From the NCBI GenBank assembly GCA_025963465.1, contig JAOQAP010000080.1, positions 1-44,449 on the forward strand: DNA of 44,449 nt, written 5' to 3'. Origin of the DNA: Flavipsychrobacter sp. (GTDB taxonomy: Bacteria > Bacteroidota > Bacteroidia > Chitinophagales > Chitinophagaceae). Below, piece by piece: positions 1 through 8,226 of this stretch (position 1 is the first letter of the stretch; each line of letters begins with the position of its first letter). Below the pieces are notes generated by a model. That model worked only from the letters and a program-made list of their open reading frames with translations, was not told the DNA's origin and ran no database searches. The translations under genes were made by a program, and so were the position numbers.

Positions 1-309
1 GGCCGTGAAGTAATGCAGCAGGAAATAGACCTGAACATGACCCGGCTGAATGAGGTGAATAAAATGAAACTGGCCTTTGAGCGTATAACCCATGATCATA
101 AAAGCGACAGCGCACAGCCAGGCTCGCTGGTGCACACCGGCAATGGCAATTATTATATAGCCATCAGCGCAGGCCAGCTAAAGATAGAAGGCACCACTTA
201 TTATGCAATATCAGCTGCATCACCCGTTGGGCTGGCACTAGCAGGCCGGAAAGCAGGGGACGACACTACCCTCAATGGGAAAAACATCAGCATAAAGGAA
301 GTAAGCTGA
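1..309 (+). CDS. GreA/GreB C-terminal-like domain protein (5' partial)
   Basis: The reading frame is open from base 1 (G-R-E-V before the first Met at base 13), so the gene begins upstream of the window. The C-terminal half resembles the FKBP-like C-terminal domain of the transcript-cleavage factors GreA/GreB: a GSLV strand, then an 'AISAASPVGLALAGRKAGD' segment equivalent to the 'SP..ALIGKKVGD' motif of GreA. The helical N-terminal part (MQQEIDLNMTRLNEV) matches the short Bacteroidota proteins of about 150 residues that carry this domain and are often misannotated as 3-oxoacyl-ACP synthase. The acidic coiled-coil tip of true GreA is not visible, so RNA polymerase binding is an inference. Its TGA stop lies directly against the stop of the convergent protease gene; the two stops form the palindrome TGATCA. 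Confidence 0.7.
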   Translation, partial: GREVMQQEIDLNMTRLNEVNKMKLAFERITHDHKSDSAQPGSLVHTGNGNYYIAISAGQLKIEGTTYYAISAASPVGLALAGRKAGDDTTLNGKNISIKEVS

Positions 310-1362
310 TCAATGCCGTAAATGCTTTTCCAGCTCGTCTTTAATGATAGATAATGGCGATGCTATAGCATTGATATACTGAAAATTGCCTTCCCTGTCA
401 TTCTTTATAGACAGCTGCACACCACTGGCCTCGCTTTGTATTGCGTTCACCACATACCTTCCTTTGACTTCGTCATAAAACACATATGGCGCGCCCGATG
501 AGCCAAACCTGAAATAGCCCTTCATCAGGTAACGGCATCCTTCAAATATGTAGTTGCCGCCCACATCATCAGGAAATATACCGAAGTGATCCAGCATACC
601 TTCTATATGTGCAGTGTTCAGCAGCCGCCCGGTAGGCCCGCTCGGTGAGCTTTGCAGGCAGTACATCGTATTTACGGACTCGTCAAGAAAATCGAAATTC
701 ACTTCTACAGACGGTATCTTACTGATAAGGTCTTTTGATGCGCCCACTACCTTGTATAATGCTATATCAGCGCCATAAAAAGCCTCAACCAATTCTACCT
801 CTACAAAAAAGGTATGCCTGTGCGCGGCCTGGTCATACATCATCCTGTTTGCATCAAATTCACGGGTCAGGTCAGCATCATTATAAAAAGCATTGTTCCT
901 GAACTGGAATACCAGGTAGGGACGGCATATCTTCTTTTGCGCCAGGGTCACCCACCTTGTGTCAAATCTTTTCTGCTTCAGTATATTGGTTATGGTCTTC
1001 AGGCTTTCAGGGTCGGTCGTGTTCAGGTACCTTTTCTTCGTGTATTCGTCTGTAAAATATTGCTGGTCCAGGAAACGGGTCTGTGATCCGTCAAGTATAG
1101 GCAACAGGTCCCTGCGGTATATGTCATCTTCTATAGACCTGTAATAGCCCGACTGTAACCGCAGATTATGGGCCACGCTCAGGAAGTAGCCATTACCTAT
1201 ATGAAAGGTGCAGATATTGTTTTCAAATGTGCGTTTCTGTGGTTCGTCATTGTTATATACCCACATTATGCGCTGCAACGGCGATGTTTGTTCATCTATC
1301 AGTGCCCTTTTCTTATCCACCATCGGGATGTCGTCGCCATTAGCTTTCAGGTCTAAAAACAT
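310..1362 (-). CDS. trypsin-like serine peptidase (S1/chymotrypsin fold), no signal peptide
   Basis: This 350-residue protein has a recognisable trypsin-fold triad. His65 lies in GNGYFLSVAHNL, Asp199 in ADIALYKV, and Ser289 in the GSSGAP motif (GxSGxP). The N terminus (MFLDLKANGDDIPM) is hydrophilic, with no signal peptide or membrane segment, so the enzyme is either cytoplasmic or exported by an unrecognised route. The segment between the His and Asp blocks is longer than in a minimal trypsin. There is no PDZ domain, so it is not a DegP/HtrA protein. It is transcribed divergently from the ABC ATPase gene, with a good -7 element 30 bases before the ATG. Substrate unknown. The fold assignment is fairly secure from the three motifs; activity is inferred. 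Confidence 0.7.
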   Translation of the reverse strand: MFLDLKANGDDIPMVDKKRALIDEQTSPLQRIMWVYNNDEPQKRTFENNICTFHIGNGYFLSVAHNLRLQSGYYRSIEDDIYRRDLLPILDGSQTRFLDQQYFTDEYTKKRYLNTTDPESLKTITNILKQKRFDTRWVTLAQKKICRPYLVFQFRNNAFYNDADLTREFDANRMMYDQAAHRHTFFVEVELVEAFYGADIALYKVVGASKDLISKIPSVEVNFDFLDESVNTMYCLQSSPSGPTGRLLNTAHIEGMLDHFGIFPDDVGGNYIFEGCRYLMKGYFRFGSSGAPYVFYDEVKGRYVVNAIQSEASGVQLSIKNDREGNFQYINAIASPLSIIKDELEKHLRH

Positions 1363-1382
1363 AAGAAATATATTTTTCTAAA

Positions 1383-1397
1383 CTTTTGTAACAAAAG
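1383..1397. promoter_or_regulatory. perfect 15-bp palindrome in the divergent promoter region
   Basis: CTTTTGT-A-ACAAAAG is a perfect inverted repeat in the 73-bp space between the divergent protease and ABC genes, and it overlaps the protease -7 element. It could be an operator, or simply two facing TTTG promoter elements. Confidence 0.35.
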
Positions 1398-1399
1398 TA
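1392..1399 (-). promoter_or_regulatory. Bacteroidota -7 element (TACTTTTG) for the protease gene
   Basis: The reverse strand reads TACTTTTG, matching TAnnTTTG, 30 bases upstream of the protease ATG. A TTG at 1423-1425 (reverse strand), 23 bases further upstream, could be the -33 element. Confidence 0.5.
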
Positions 1400-1435
1400 T
1401 TACTTTAACGATATACTATTATCAAACCACAGCTG

Positions 1436-2296
1436 ATGTTACAGATAAGTAATCTTTCCAAGACATATCCTAATGGTGTGCATGCGTTAAAAGATGTCAC
1501 GCTCAATATTTCTAATGGCATGTTTGGCCTGCTGGGGCCTAATGGCGCCGGCAAGTCTACCCTCATGCGCACCATAGCCACCCTGCAGGATGCCGATTCC
1601 GGCAGCATCATGTTTGGCGACATAGACGTATTCAAACAAAAGCAGGAGTTAAGAAAGGTATTAGGCTATCTGCCGCAGGAGTTCGGGGTATACCCGAAGG
1701 TTTCGGCGGAGGAGATGCTGCACTACATAGCCCGCCTGAAGGGTATAGCCGATGCTAAGGAGCGTAAGGAACTGGTAAAAGCACTACTGGAACAGGTAAA
1801 CCTGTATAACCACCGCAATAAAGCACTGGGCGGCTATTCCGGCGGTATGAAACAGCGCTTCGGTATAGCCCAGGCACTTATAGGCGATCCGAAACTGATC
1901 ATAGTGGATGAGCCTACAGCGGGCCTCGATCCTGCTGAGCGCCTCCGGTTCAATAACCTGTTGAGCGAAATAGGCGAAAATATAATCATCATATTATCTA
2001 CCCATATAGTAGATGATGTACGTGAGCTGTGCAACGATATGGCCATAATAGCCGGTGGGCAGGTGGTGCAGCGCGGCAATCCTGAAGCACTGGTAAAAGG
2101 ACTGGAAAACAGGATATGGAGCAAACGGGTACGCAAAGATGAAGTAGCCCAATACCAGAAGGACTACAAACTGGTAATAGCAAGACTAGCCGGCGGGTCT
2201 ATGATGGTCTACATCAATAGCGAGACAGACCCGGGCAATGGCTTCGTTTCGGAAAAGGCTACACTTGAGGATATCTACTTTTCAAACATCTCCTAA
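1436..2296 (+). CDS. ABC transporter ATP-binding protein
   Basis: This is a 286-residue ABC ATPase. Walker A is GPNGAGKST (residues 34-42), the signature is YSGGMKQR (from residue 134), and Walker B is LIIVDEP with Asp158-Glu159, followed by an STH H-loop. It is of the CcmA/NatA type that pairs with ABC-2 permeases. The next gene starts 18 bases after its stop and encodes the membrane partner with a fused M1 peptidase, so the two form an export or gliding-type ABC unit in one operon. About 60 C-terminal residues beyond the NBD core are typical of this branch. The transported substrate is unknown. No clear TAnnTTTG element was found directly upstream. Confidence 0.92.
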   Translation: MLQISNLSKTYPNGVHALKDVTLNISNGMFGLLGPNGAGKSTLMRTIATLQDADSGSIMFGDIDVFKQKQELRKVLGYLPQEFGVYPKVSAEEMLHYIARLKGIADAKERKELVKALLEQVNLYNHRNKALGGYSGGMKQRFGIAQALIGDPKLIIVDEPTAGLDPAERLRFNNLLSEIGENIIIILSTHIVDDVRELCNDMAIIAGGQVVQRGNPEALVKGLENRIWSKRVRKDEVAQYQKDYKLVIARLAGGSMMVYINSETDPGNGFVSEKATLEDIYFSNIS

Positions 2297-2314
2297 CTTT
2301 TATATTCAACCATT

Positions 2315-5300
2315 ATGTTTGGTTCCATTTTTGCTTTCGAGATGCGTCGGTTGCTGACTTCCATGTCCACCTACATCTACTTCTTTATATTATTCATCGT
2401 CACATTTTTCCTGGCATTGCTGGCTGGCGGAGCGTTCCCGGAAGCCAATTTCAACTTTGCAGGCGAGAAAATATCAGCAAATGCCCCCATTGTTATCGAT
2501 GCGTTCTTTGCAGCCATCAATAATTACATAGGTATCATCATTATAGTAGCCATTACAGGCAATGCTGTGCTGAAAGACTTCAGGAGCAATACCTACACGA
2601 TGATATTTACCACACCGGTATCTAAGTTCGATTACCTGTTTGGCCGTTTCTCTTCTTCATTGCTTGTAGCGTTGCTTATACTTACCGCCCCTGCGTTCGG
2701 CATGATGGCAGGCTACGCAACACCTTGGGTGAACCATGAAAAAATAAGTGCGTTCATGCTGGCTCCCTACATCAGTACTTACTGGCAGACCATCATCCCT
2801 AATGCCATATTCGATGGAGCTATCTTCTTTGCAGTAAGCCTAATAGCAAGGGATATATTTGTTATCTGGGTATCGCTCATTGTATTCTTCATAGCTACAG
2901 GGGTTTCTAATTCCTTTTTCGGCTCACTGGAAAAACAAACCATTGCAGCCCTTGCAGACCCGATGGGTAATTTTGCAAAACGCACGATCAGCAAATACTG
3001 GAGCACTTACGAAAAGAATCATCTTACATACCGGCTCACAGGCCTGTTCCTCGTCAACAGGATATTGTGGCTGTCCATGGCTGTAATAGTATGGATCACC
3101 GGCTATTCCTTCTTCTCCTTCACTTCCAGTCCGCGCAGGGTCTTCTCTAAAAAATTAAGGCTCGCCGACAGTTCTAAGATCACCTTCACCCCCGTTACGT
3201 TCAACAGGAATGTATTACCAAATGTATCCCGTTCATTTACTACAGCTGCCAATCTCAGGAGCCTTTGGGGACTTGCCCTCAATGAGTGTAAGACCCTGCT
3301 GCGCAATACCTATTTCAGGATCATACTGTTATTCGGTATGCTGTTCCTGTTCCTGGTGTCTTTGCAGATAGGAAAGCTGTATGATACAACAACCTTTCCA
3401 GTTACCTACGAGGTAATAGAATACTTCGGCGGCACCTTCCAGCTGTTCATTGTTATCCTTACCATCATGTTTGCCGGCGAGCTGGTATGGCGTGGCCGCG
3501 ATTTCCACATGAGTAACATACTCGATTCACTACCAGTACCCAACTGGGTATTTTACATCAGTAAGCTATCAGGTCTTATGTTCATGCAGGTCATATTGCT
3601 TACCATAATCATGATATGTGGTATTATCGTGCAGCTGTTCAAGGGATATACCAACTTTGAGTTGGCAGTATATGCGCAATACCTTTTCGGTTTCCGTATA
3701 CTCGATCTCTGGCTGCTTGCTGTCGTTGCCATATTTGTACAAACACTGGTCAACAATAAATTTGTCGGTTACTTCATTGTATCCCTGTTCTACTTCTGGA
3801 ACAGCACTTTTGCACTCATTGTGCTCAAAACAAACCTGCTTGTATTCAATTCAGACCCCGGCGTTGTTTATTCGGACATGAACAAGTTTGGCCATGCTGC
3901 ATTCCCATACTTTGTTTACAAAGCATACTGGATCGCTTTTGCCATTTGCCTGGCTGCGCTGTCTTCCATGTTGTGGGCAAGAGGTAGCGAGTTAAAATTA
4001 AAGCTTCGTTTTGCAGGCACAAAAAATAAGGCTAATACCCCTTCATGGCTGGTATTTGTTGTTGGCGTGTTGATATTTATTGGCTGTGGCAGCTTCATCT
4101 ATTACAATACCAATGTGGTCAACAAATTCCGTACAGACTTTGAACAGGAAGAAGAACTGGCGCAATTCGAGAAAAAATTCAAACATTTTGAAAATGCTCC
4201 CCAACCAAAGATCACCGACGTGTTACTGAATGTAGATCTTTATCCAAATAAAATGGGAGTTCATGCTACAGGCACTTATGTACTTAAAAACAAAAGCAGC
4301 CAGCCCATCGACTCCGTCCACATTATGATCCTTTCAGAGGCGAAAGTGAATGAATTCAGGTTCTCCCGCCAGGCTCAGCTCATGCTCAACGACTCACAAT
4401 CCGCCTACCGAATTTACAAACTGGCACAACCGCTTATGCCCGGCGATACTATGACGCTGGCATTCAATACAGAGCGGTACAAACACGGATTCAAACAGAA
4501 CTTCACTGGACTCAGCACACCTGTTTACAATGGTACGTTCATCAATAGCCAGGGTTTCCTTCCTGCTATTGGCTACAATGGGCGTGTTGAGCTATCAGAC
4601 AACAACCAGAGAAAGAAACATGGCCTTGGCTATCGCCGCACAGCAAACCCGATAACAGATACAGCTGCCTACAATTACAATGTATTTATACACGATGCTG
4701 ACTTTATCACCTTCGAAGCAACTGTAAGCACGGTTCCAGACCAGGTAGCAGTAGCCCCCGGCTACCTGCAGCGCGAATGGACAGAAAATGGCCGCAGGTA
4801 TTTCCATTACAAAATGGACAACAAGATCCTCAACTTCTATTCATTCCTTTCAGCACGTTATACGGTTAAGAAAGAGATGTGGAATAATGTACCGCTGGAG
4901 ATCTACTACCAGAAAGGTCATGAATATAACCTGGAAAGAATGTTCAACGGAATGAAAAAATCATTGAACTATTATTCCAACAACTTCTCTTCCTACCAGC
5001 ACAAACAGGTGCGTATCCTGGAGTTCCCACGCTATTCCAGCTTTGCCCAGTCCTTTCCCAATACTATCCCGTTCTCTGAAGGAATAGGCTTTATTGCCGA
5101 TGTTGATGACAGCAGTAAGGACAATGTAGACTACCCGTTTTATGTCACCGCGCATGAAATAGCGCATCAGTGGTTTGCCCACCAGGTAATTGGCGCTAAT
5201 GTTGAAGGATCTAATATGCTGTCTGAATCGCTTGCGCAATACGGAGCTATTATGGTGCTGGAAAAAGAATATGGCGAAGAGCGGCTTCGTAAATTCCTGC

Positions 5301-5947
5301 ACATAGAAATGGACAAATACCTCACTGCACGATCCAATGAATCTGAAAAAGAAAAGCCATTGGCTTATGTAGATGATGGCCAGGGCTACATTCTGTACCA
5401 GAAAGGCGGTATCATTATGCATGCACTCAATAAATACCTGGGTGAAGACAGCATGAACCATGCTGTAAAAAGGTTCATTGACCGGTTTGCATTCCAGGGC
5501 CCGCCATACCCTACCACGCTCGATTTCCTTGCGGCACTTCGTTTATCTACTCCCGACTCCCTGCAATACTTTATTACTGATGCGTTTCAGAAGATAACCA
5601 TCTACGACAATAAGGTTACCGATGTAAAAGCAACCAAATCCGGCGATCAGTACAACGTAGAAATGACGCTGGAGACTAAAAAATTCTATGCGGATACTTC
5701 GGGCAAAGAAAACGTTGTAGCGTCAAATGATTACATAGAAGTAGGCGTGTACAAAAACAAGAACACGATGCTGCGCCTGGATAAATACAAGCTGAAAGGC
5801 GGCACCACAAAATTATCTGTCCATGTAAATGAAAAGCCTTACAAAGTGGTCATAGACCCACGTATGCTGCTCATAGACAAAAAGCTGGACGATAATGAAA
5901 TGAGAACTGATGAGAAAGACAGGGAAGAGAAAAAGCCTGCTATTTAA
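2315..5947 (+). CDS. ABC-2 type permease fused to M1-family metallopeptidase
   Basis: This 1210-residue fusion begins with roughly 600 residues of hydrophobic segments: two ABC-2-like permease halves, the second starting near residue 320. From about residue 605 it continues as a soluble gluzincin domain. Zinc ligands are H947 and H951 in HEIAHQWF, with E948 catalytic. The downstream Glu (E971 in SESLAQY) lies 19 residues after the second His rather than the usual 18. The sequence 'FSEGIGF', about 50 residues before HEIAH, stands where M1 enzymes carry the GAMEN-type exopeptidase loop. This architecture recurs in Bacteroidota as 'ABC transporter permease/M1 family aminopeptidase'. It probably works with the ATPase just upstream; whether the peptidase trims the transported substrate is unknown. 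The gene ends before a strong convergent hairpin. Confidence 0.9.
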   Translation: MFGSIFAFEMRRLLTSMSTYIYFFILFIVTFFLALLAGGAFPEANFNFAGEKISANAPIVIDAFFAAINNYIGIIIIVAITGNAVLKDFRSNTYTMIFTTPVSKFDYLFGRFSSSLLVALLILTAPAFGMMAGYATPWVNHEKISAFMLAPYISTYWQTIIPNAIFDGAIFFAVSLIARDIFVIWVSLIVFFIATGVSNSFFGSLEKQTIAALADPMGNFAKRTISKYWSTYEKNHLTYRLTGLFLVNRILWLSMAVIVWITGYSFFSFTSSPRRVFSKKLRLADSSKITFTPVTFNRNVLPNVSRSFTTAANLRSLWGLALNECKTLLRNTYFRIILLFGMLFLFLVSLQIGKLYDTTTFPVTYEVIEYFGGTFQLFIVILTIMFAGELVWRGRDFHMSNILDSLPVPNWVFYISKLSGLMFMQVILLTIIMICGIIVQLFKGYTNFELAVYAQYLFGFRILDLWLLAVVAIFVQTLVNNKFVGYFIVSLFYFWNSTFALIVLKTNLLVFNSDPGVVYSDMNKFGHAAFPYFVYKAYWIAFAICLAALSSMLWARGSELKLKLRFAGTKNKANTPSWLVFVVGVLIFIGCGSFIYYNTNVVNKFRTDFEQEEELAQFEKKFKHFENAPQPKITDVLLNVDLYPNKMGVHATGTYVLKNKSSQPIDSVHIMILSEAKVNEFRFSRQAQLMLNDSQSAYRIYKLAQPLMPGDTMTLAFNTERYKHGFKQNFTGLSTPVYNGTFINSQGFLPAIGYNGRVELSDNNQRKKHGLGYRRTANPITDTAAYNYNVFIHDADFITFEATVSTVPDQVAVAPGYLQREWTENGRRYFHYKMDNKILNFYSFLSARYTVKKEMWNNVPLEIYYQKGHEYNLERMFNGMKKSLNYYSNNFSSYQHKQVRILEFPRYSSFAQSFPNTIPFSEGIGFIADVDDSSKDNVDYPFYVTAHEIAHQWFAHQVIGANVEGSNMLSESLAQYGAIMVLEKEYGEERLRKFLHIEMDKYLTARSNESEKEKPLAYVDDGQGYILYQKGGIIMHALNKYLGEDSMNHAVKRFIDRFAFQGPPYPTTLDFLAALRLSTPDSLQYFITDAFQKITIYDNKVTDVKATKSGDQYNVEMTLETKKFYADTSGKENVVASNDYIEVGVYKNKNTMLRLDKYKLKGGTTKLSVHVNEKPYKVVIDPRMLLIDKKLDDNEMRTDEKDREEKKPAI

Positions 5948-5971
5948 TTAATAAATGAAAAAGTAATTCCG

Positions 5972-6007
5972 GAGGCTTAAAGAAACATACCTGTTTCTTT
6001 AAGCCTC
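5972..6007. terminator. bidirectional hairpin terminator between convergent genes
   Basis: A perfect 16-bp stem (5972-5987 with 5992-6007) closes a 4-base TACC loop. It sits 25 bases after the permease/M1 stop. Its right arm contains the TAA stop and last codons of the convergent gene, so one hairpin probably terminates both. Confidence 0.8.
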
Positions 6008-6709
6008 TCCTACATAGCGCATCAGCATTCTCTTTGCCACAGGCAGTAGTGTTTCGTTGAATGGCACAGCCATTGAAGATTCTACTTTATATACTGCAGG
6101 ATTAGGCAATGCCCTGTAAGAGCGAATGATATCGAGCTTTATTTGTTCATAAGTATTTGCCAGGTTTTTCTGGCGGGTGTCAAGGTATTCCAGTTTCAGT
6201 CCCTTGTAGCGCGCATCTTTATGCTCAAAAACAGAGATCGTATAATTGTAAATGAGCACATCAGAATAGTTGCCACACCTCAGAAAAACATAGCCTTCCT
6301 TTTTATAGAGCGGCATGATCCCAACTGGTTCTATATGCATTTGCTGCTCCACTGTGTCGTGTATGTGGGTACCTTCACTTATCGTGCCTTTTATTTCATC
6401 TATGGCAAACACCGCTATTTGCTCCAGCTCCTGCATGAGACTGTCATCGGCAAGCATACGTTCGTATACTACTTCCAGCTTTTGCATATTAAAACCATTC
6501 ACCTGTTTAGGGAACTGGTCTTGCAAAAAACGTTTGTTGTTTCTGAAAGCCACCATATTGTTATAGTGGAATACCATGTCTGATAGCTGTGGATATAGCT
6601 TTGTTTCATTAAAGCTTTTTCTTACCTCGCCCAAGTATGCCAGCAGGCGGTATTTTTGCAGTTCGTAATCTATATACCCTTCCATGAACCATGTTTCACT
6701 AAGTGTCAT
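5999..6709 (-). CDS. conserved hypothetical protein
   Basis: This 236-residue protein is rich in charged and aromatic residues. It has no signal peptide, no membrane span and no catalytic motif that I recognise. The N terminus (MTLSETWFMEGYIDYELQKYRLLAYL) and a mid-region helix look amphipathic, and the C-terminal half is predicted mixed alpha/beta from the strand-like 'GYVFLRCGNYSDVLIYNYTISVF' stretch. Codon use and base composition match the neighbours, so it is a genuine resident gene. I associate this type of sequence with lineage-restricted Bacteroidota proteins but cannot name a family. It faces the permease/M1 gene, lies downstream of the acyl-CoA dehydrogenase-like gene on the same strand, and is separated from it by a terminator-like hairpin, so it is probably transcribed on its own. 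Confidence 0.7.
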   Translation of the reverse strand: MTLSETWFMEGYIDYELQKYRLLAYLGEVRKSFNETKLYPQLSDMVFHYNNMVAFRNNKRFLQDQFPKQVNGFNMQKLEVVYERMLADDSLMQELEQIAVFAIDEIKGTISEGTHIHDTVEQQMHIEPVGIMPLYKKEGYVFLRCGNYSDVLIYNYTISVFEHKDARYKGLKLEYLDTRQKNLANTYEQIKLDIIRSYRALPNPAVYKVESSMAVPFNETLLPVAKRMLMRYVGEA

Positions 6710-6742
6710 CAGTTAAAGGTGTTGATACATATATTATACAAC

Positions 6743-6769
6743 AAAAGCAGTGCCAGAAACACTGCTTTT
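6743..6769 (-). terminator. hairpin terminator after the acyl-CoA dehydrogenase-like gene
   Basis: A 10-bp stem, AAAAGCAGTG paired with CACTGCTTTT, encloses a 7-base loop. It lies 25 bases past the stop of the reverse-strand flavoprotein gene and ends in a T-run on that strand. Confidence 0.65.
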
Positions 6770-6793
6770 TCAATATTTTACGTATAGATGATG

Positions 6794-7900
6794 TTATAGT
6801 CCGCCAAACACCAGCAGTTTTTCCTGGCTGGCGGTATGCAGGTCGCGCCACACCCTGTTTATTTCCGATCCTTTGTCCATTGCGGCTATTCCGCAGAAAG
6901 GCAATATTGCATCTGTGCACTCCCTTGCTTTCCTTGTCAGGTCTTGTGCAGCTGCGCTTACCTTGTATAGTATGGTATCCTTAATGGTTTGCTGGTTCAC
7001 GCAAGCCTGCCAGGTTAGCTCGGCTGCATAATAGAGTTTCACCCGGGCATCATTCATTTTTTGTGTGTACTTTTCGATGGTATCCTGCACCATATTATCA
7101 TTGATCAGCGGGGCGCCATTGTTATCCTTCATCTCGTTTATCATACCCTGGCAAAGCTCGGTCAGGCGGGTAGCCATACCAGATACGGTTGCTGCAAGCA
7201 CTGCTTCTGATAGCTGTAAATAAGGATACTGGTACAAACGGGCATTAGCTGCCGCATGTTCCGCCGTAAGAATAAAAGCCCTGTTGGCAGCCACTTTCAG
7301 GTTCTTCACATCTACATCATGACAACCCGCTGAAGCCAGCCCCATTGAGCTGCACACAGACAGCGTCAACTCATCTTTCAACAGTATAAAAGAAAGTACC
7401 TGCTCCTTATGTGCTTCATCTTTTATTGTAGCGCCATTCTCCATTATGGTACAATGTGCTATAAAAGCCGATGCTTCTGCTATCCCTGCTACATGGCTCC
7501 AATGCCCGGTGACAGTATAACCCGTCTTCGTCTTTTCCGCAATACCGGATACTTCATTTGTTCCGGTTACATGTACCTTATCGCCGCTTAGCAACTCTTT
7601 ACCCACTTCAGGGTTTATAAAGCCCCCGGCCCATCCGGCTATTACACCTTTTGCAGTCAGCCAGCCCATACTCCCATCTGCCCACGACAGGTTTTCCAAT
7701 ACCTGCAATGCTTCCGGTATTGCCAGCTGAAGTCCTCCATAAGCTGCAGGAGCCAGCAAATTGAAAAAATTTTGCTCGTAAAGTTGTGCAAGCTGAGCCC
7801 TTGTTGGTTTTGCATCCTTTTCCGCCTTTGCTGCCTGCTCCCGTATCGCATCTAATTGCTTTTGCTTCATCACTATCGCAGCATTTTCTGTATTGGCCAT
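6794..7900 (-). CDS. acyl-CoA dehydrogenase / flavin monooxygenase-like protein
   Basis: This 368-residue protein has the acyl-CoA dehydrogenase fold. The N-terminal helical domain includes 'LYEQNFFNLLAPAAYGGLQLAIPEALQVLENLS', the typical pre-FAD segment. The middle beta domain includes 'GYTVTGHWSHVAGIAEAS', equivalent to the 'GY.l.G.K.f.sg' motif. The C-terminal helical domain ends near 'GIAAMDKGSEINRVWRDLHTASQ'. That ending (R-D-x-H-T/A) is typical of the HsaA/DszC/NcnH-like branch, whose members are often flavin-dependent monooxygenases supplied with reduced flavin rather than true acyl-CoA dehydrogenases. No flavin reductase gene is adjacent. Substrate unknown. The start at 7900 gives a short helical N terminus; no clear -7 element was found upstream. 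Confidence 0.8.
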   Translation of the reverse strand: MANTENAAIVMKQKQLDAIREQAAKAEKDAKPTRAQLAQLYEQNFFNLLAPAAYGGLQLAIPEALQVLENLSWADGSMGWLTAKGVIAGWAGGFINPEVGKELLSGDKVHVTGTNEVSGIAEKTKTGYTVTGHWSHVAGIAEASAFIAHCTIMENGATIKDEAHKEQVLSFILLKDELTLSVCSSMGLASAGCHDVDVKNLKVAANRAFILTAEHAAANARLYQYPYLQLSEAVLAATVSGMATRLTELCQGMINEMKDNNGAPLINDNMVQDTIEKYTQKMNDARVKLYYAAELTWQACVNQQTIKDTILYKVSAAAQDLTRKARECTDAILPFCGIAAMDKGSEINRVWRDLHTASQEKLLVFGGL

Positions 7901-8226
7901 ACTCTAAAATATTAAATTAATTTATACGTCATATCTTATAATATCACTAAAAAAATCATACCACCAACCATATTTAGATACGAAAATGACCGATTAACTC
8001 ATTATATACTTGTTTTTTGAACAGATGGTTTTCTATAAGATGATATTTTTAAAATTTAATTTATAGCGAAAGCCAGCTGATGATTGCTATTAATTAAAAA
8101 TGATCCTCTTTCGGTATAACATAGCTGATATGGTTGATGTAACCAGTTATTATCAACAAAAGATTTATGCAAATGCTAACTGTTTCACAAATAAATACGT
8201 CTATATAAGTACTAAAACTTTTTATC
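7901..8226. other. AT-rich intergenic region between divergent genes
   Basis: 326 bp between the divergent flavoprotein gene and the first giant adhesin gene. It is markedly AT-rich and must hold promoters for both. I saw no ORF, RNA gene, strong hairpin or perfect TAnnTTTG element. Confidence 0.5.
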
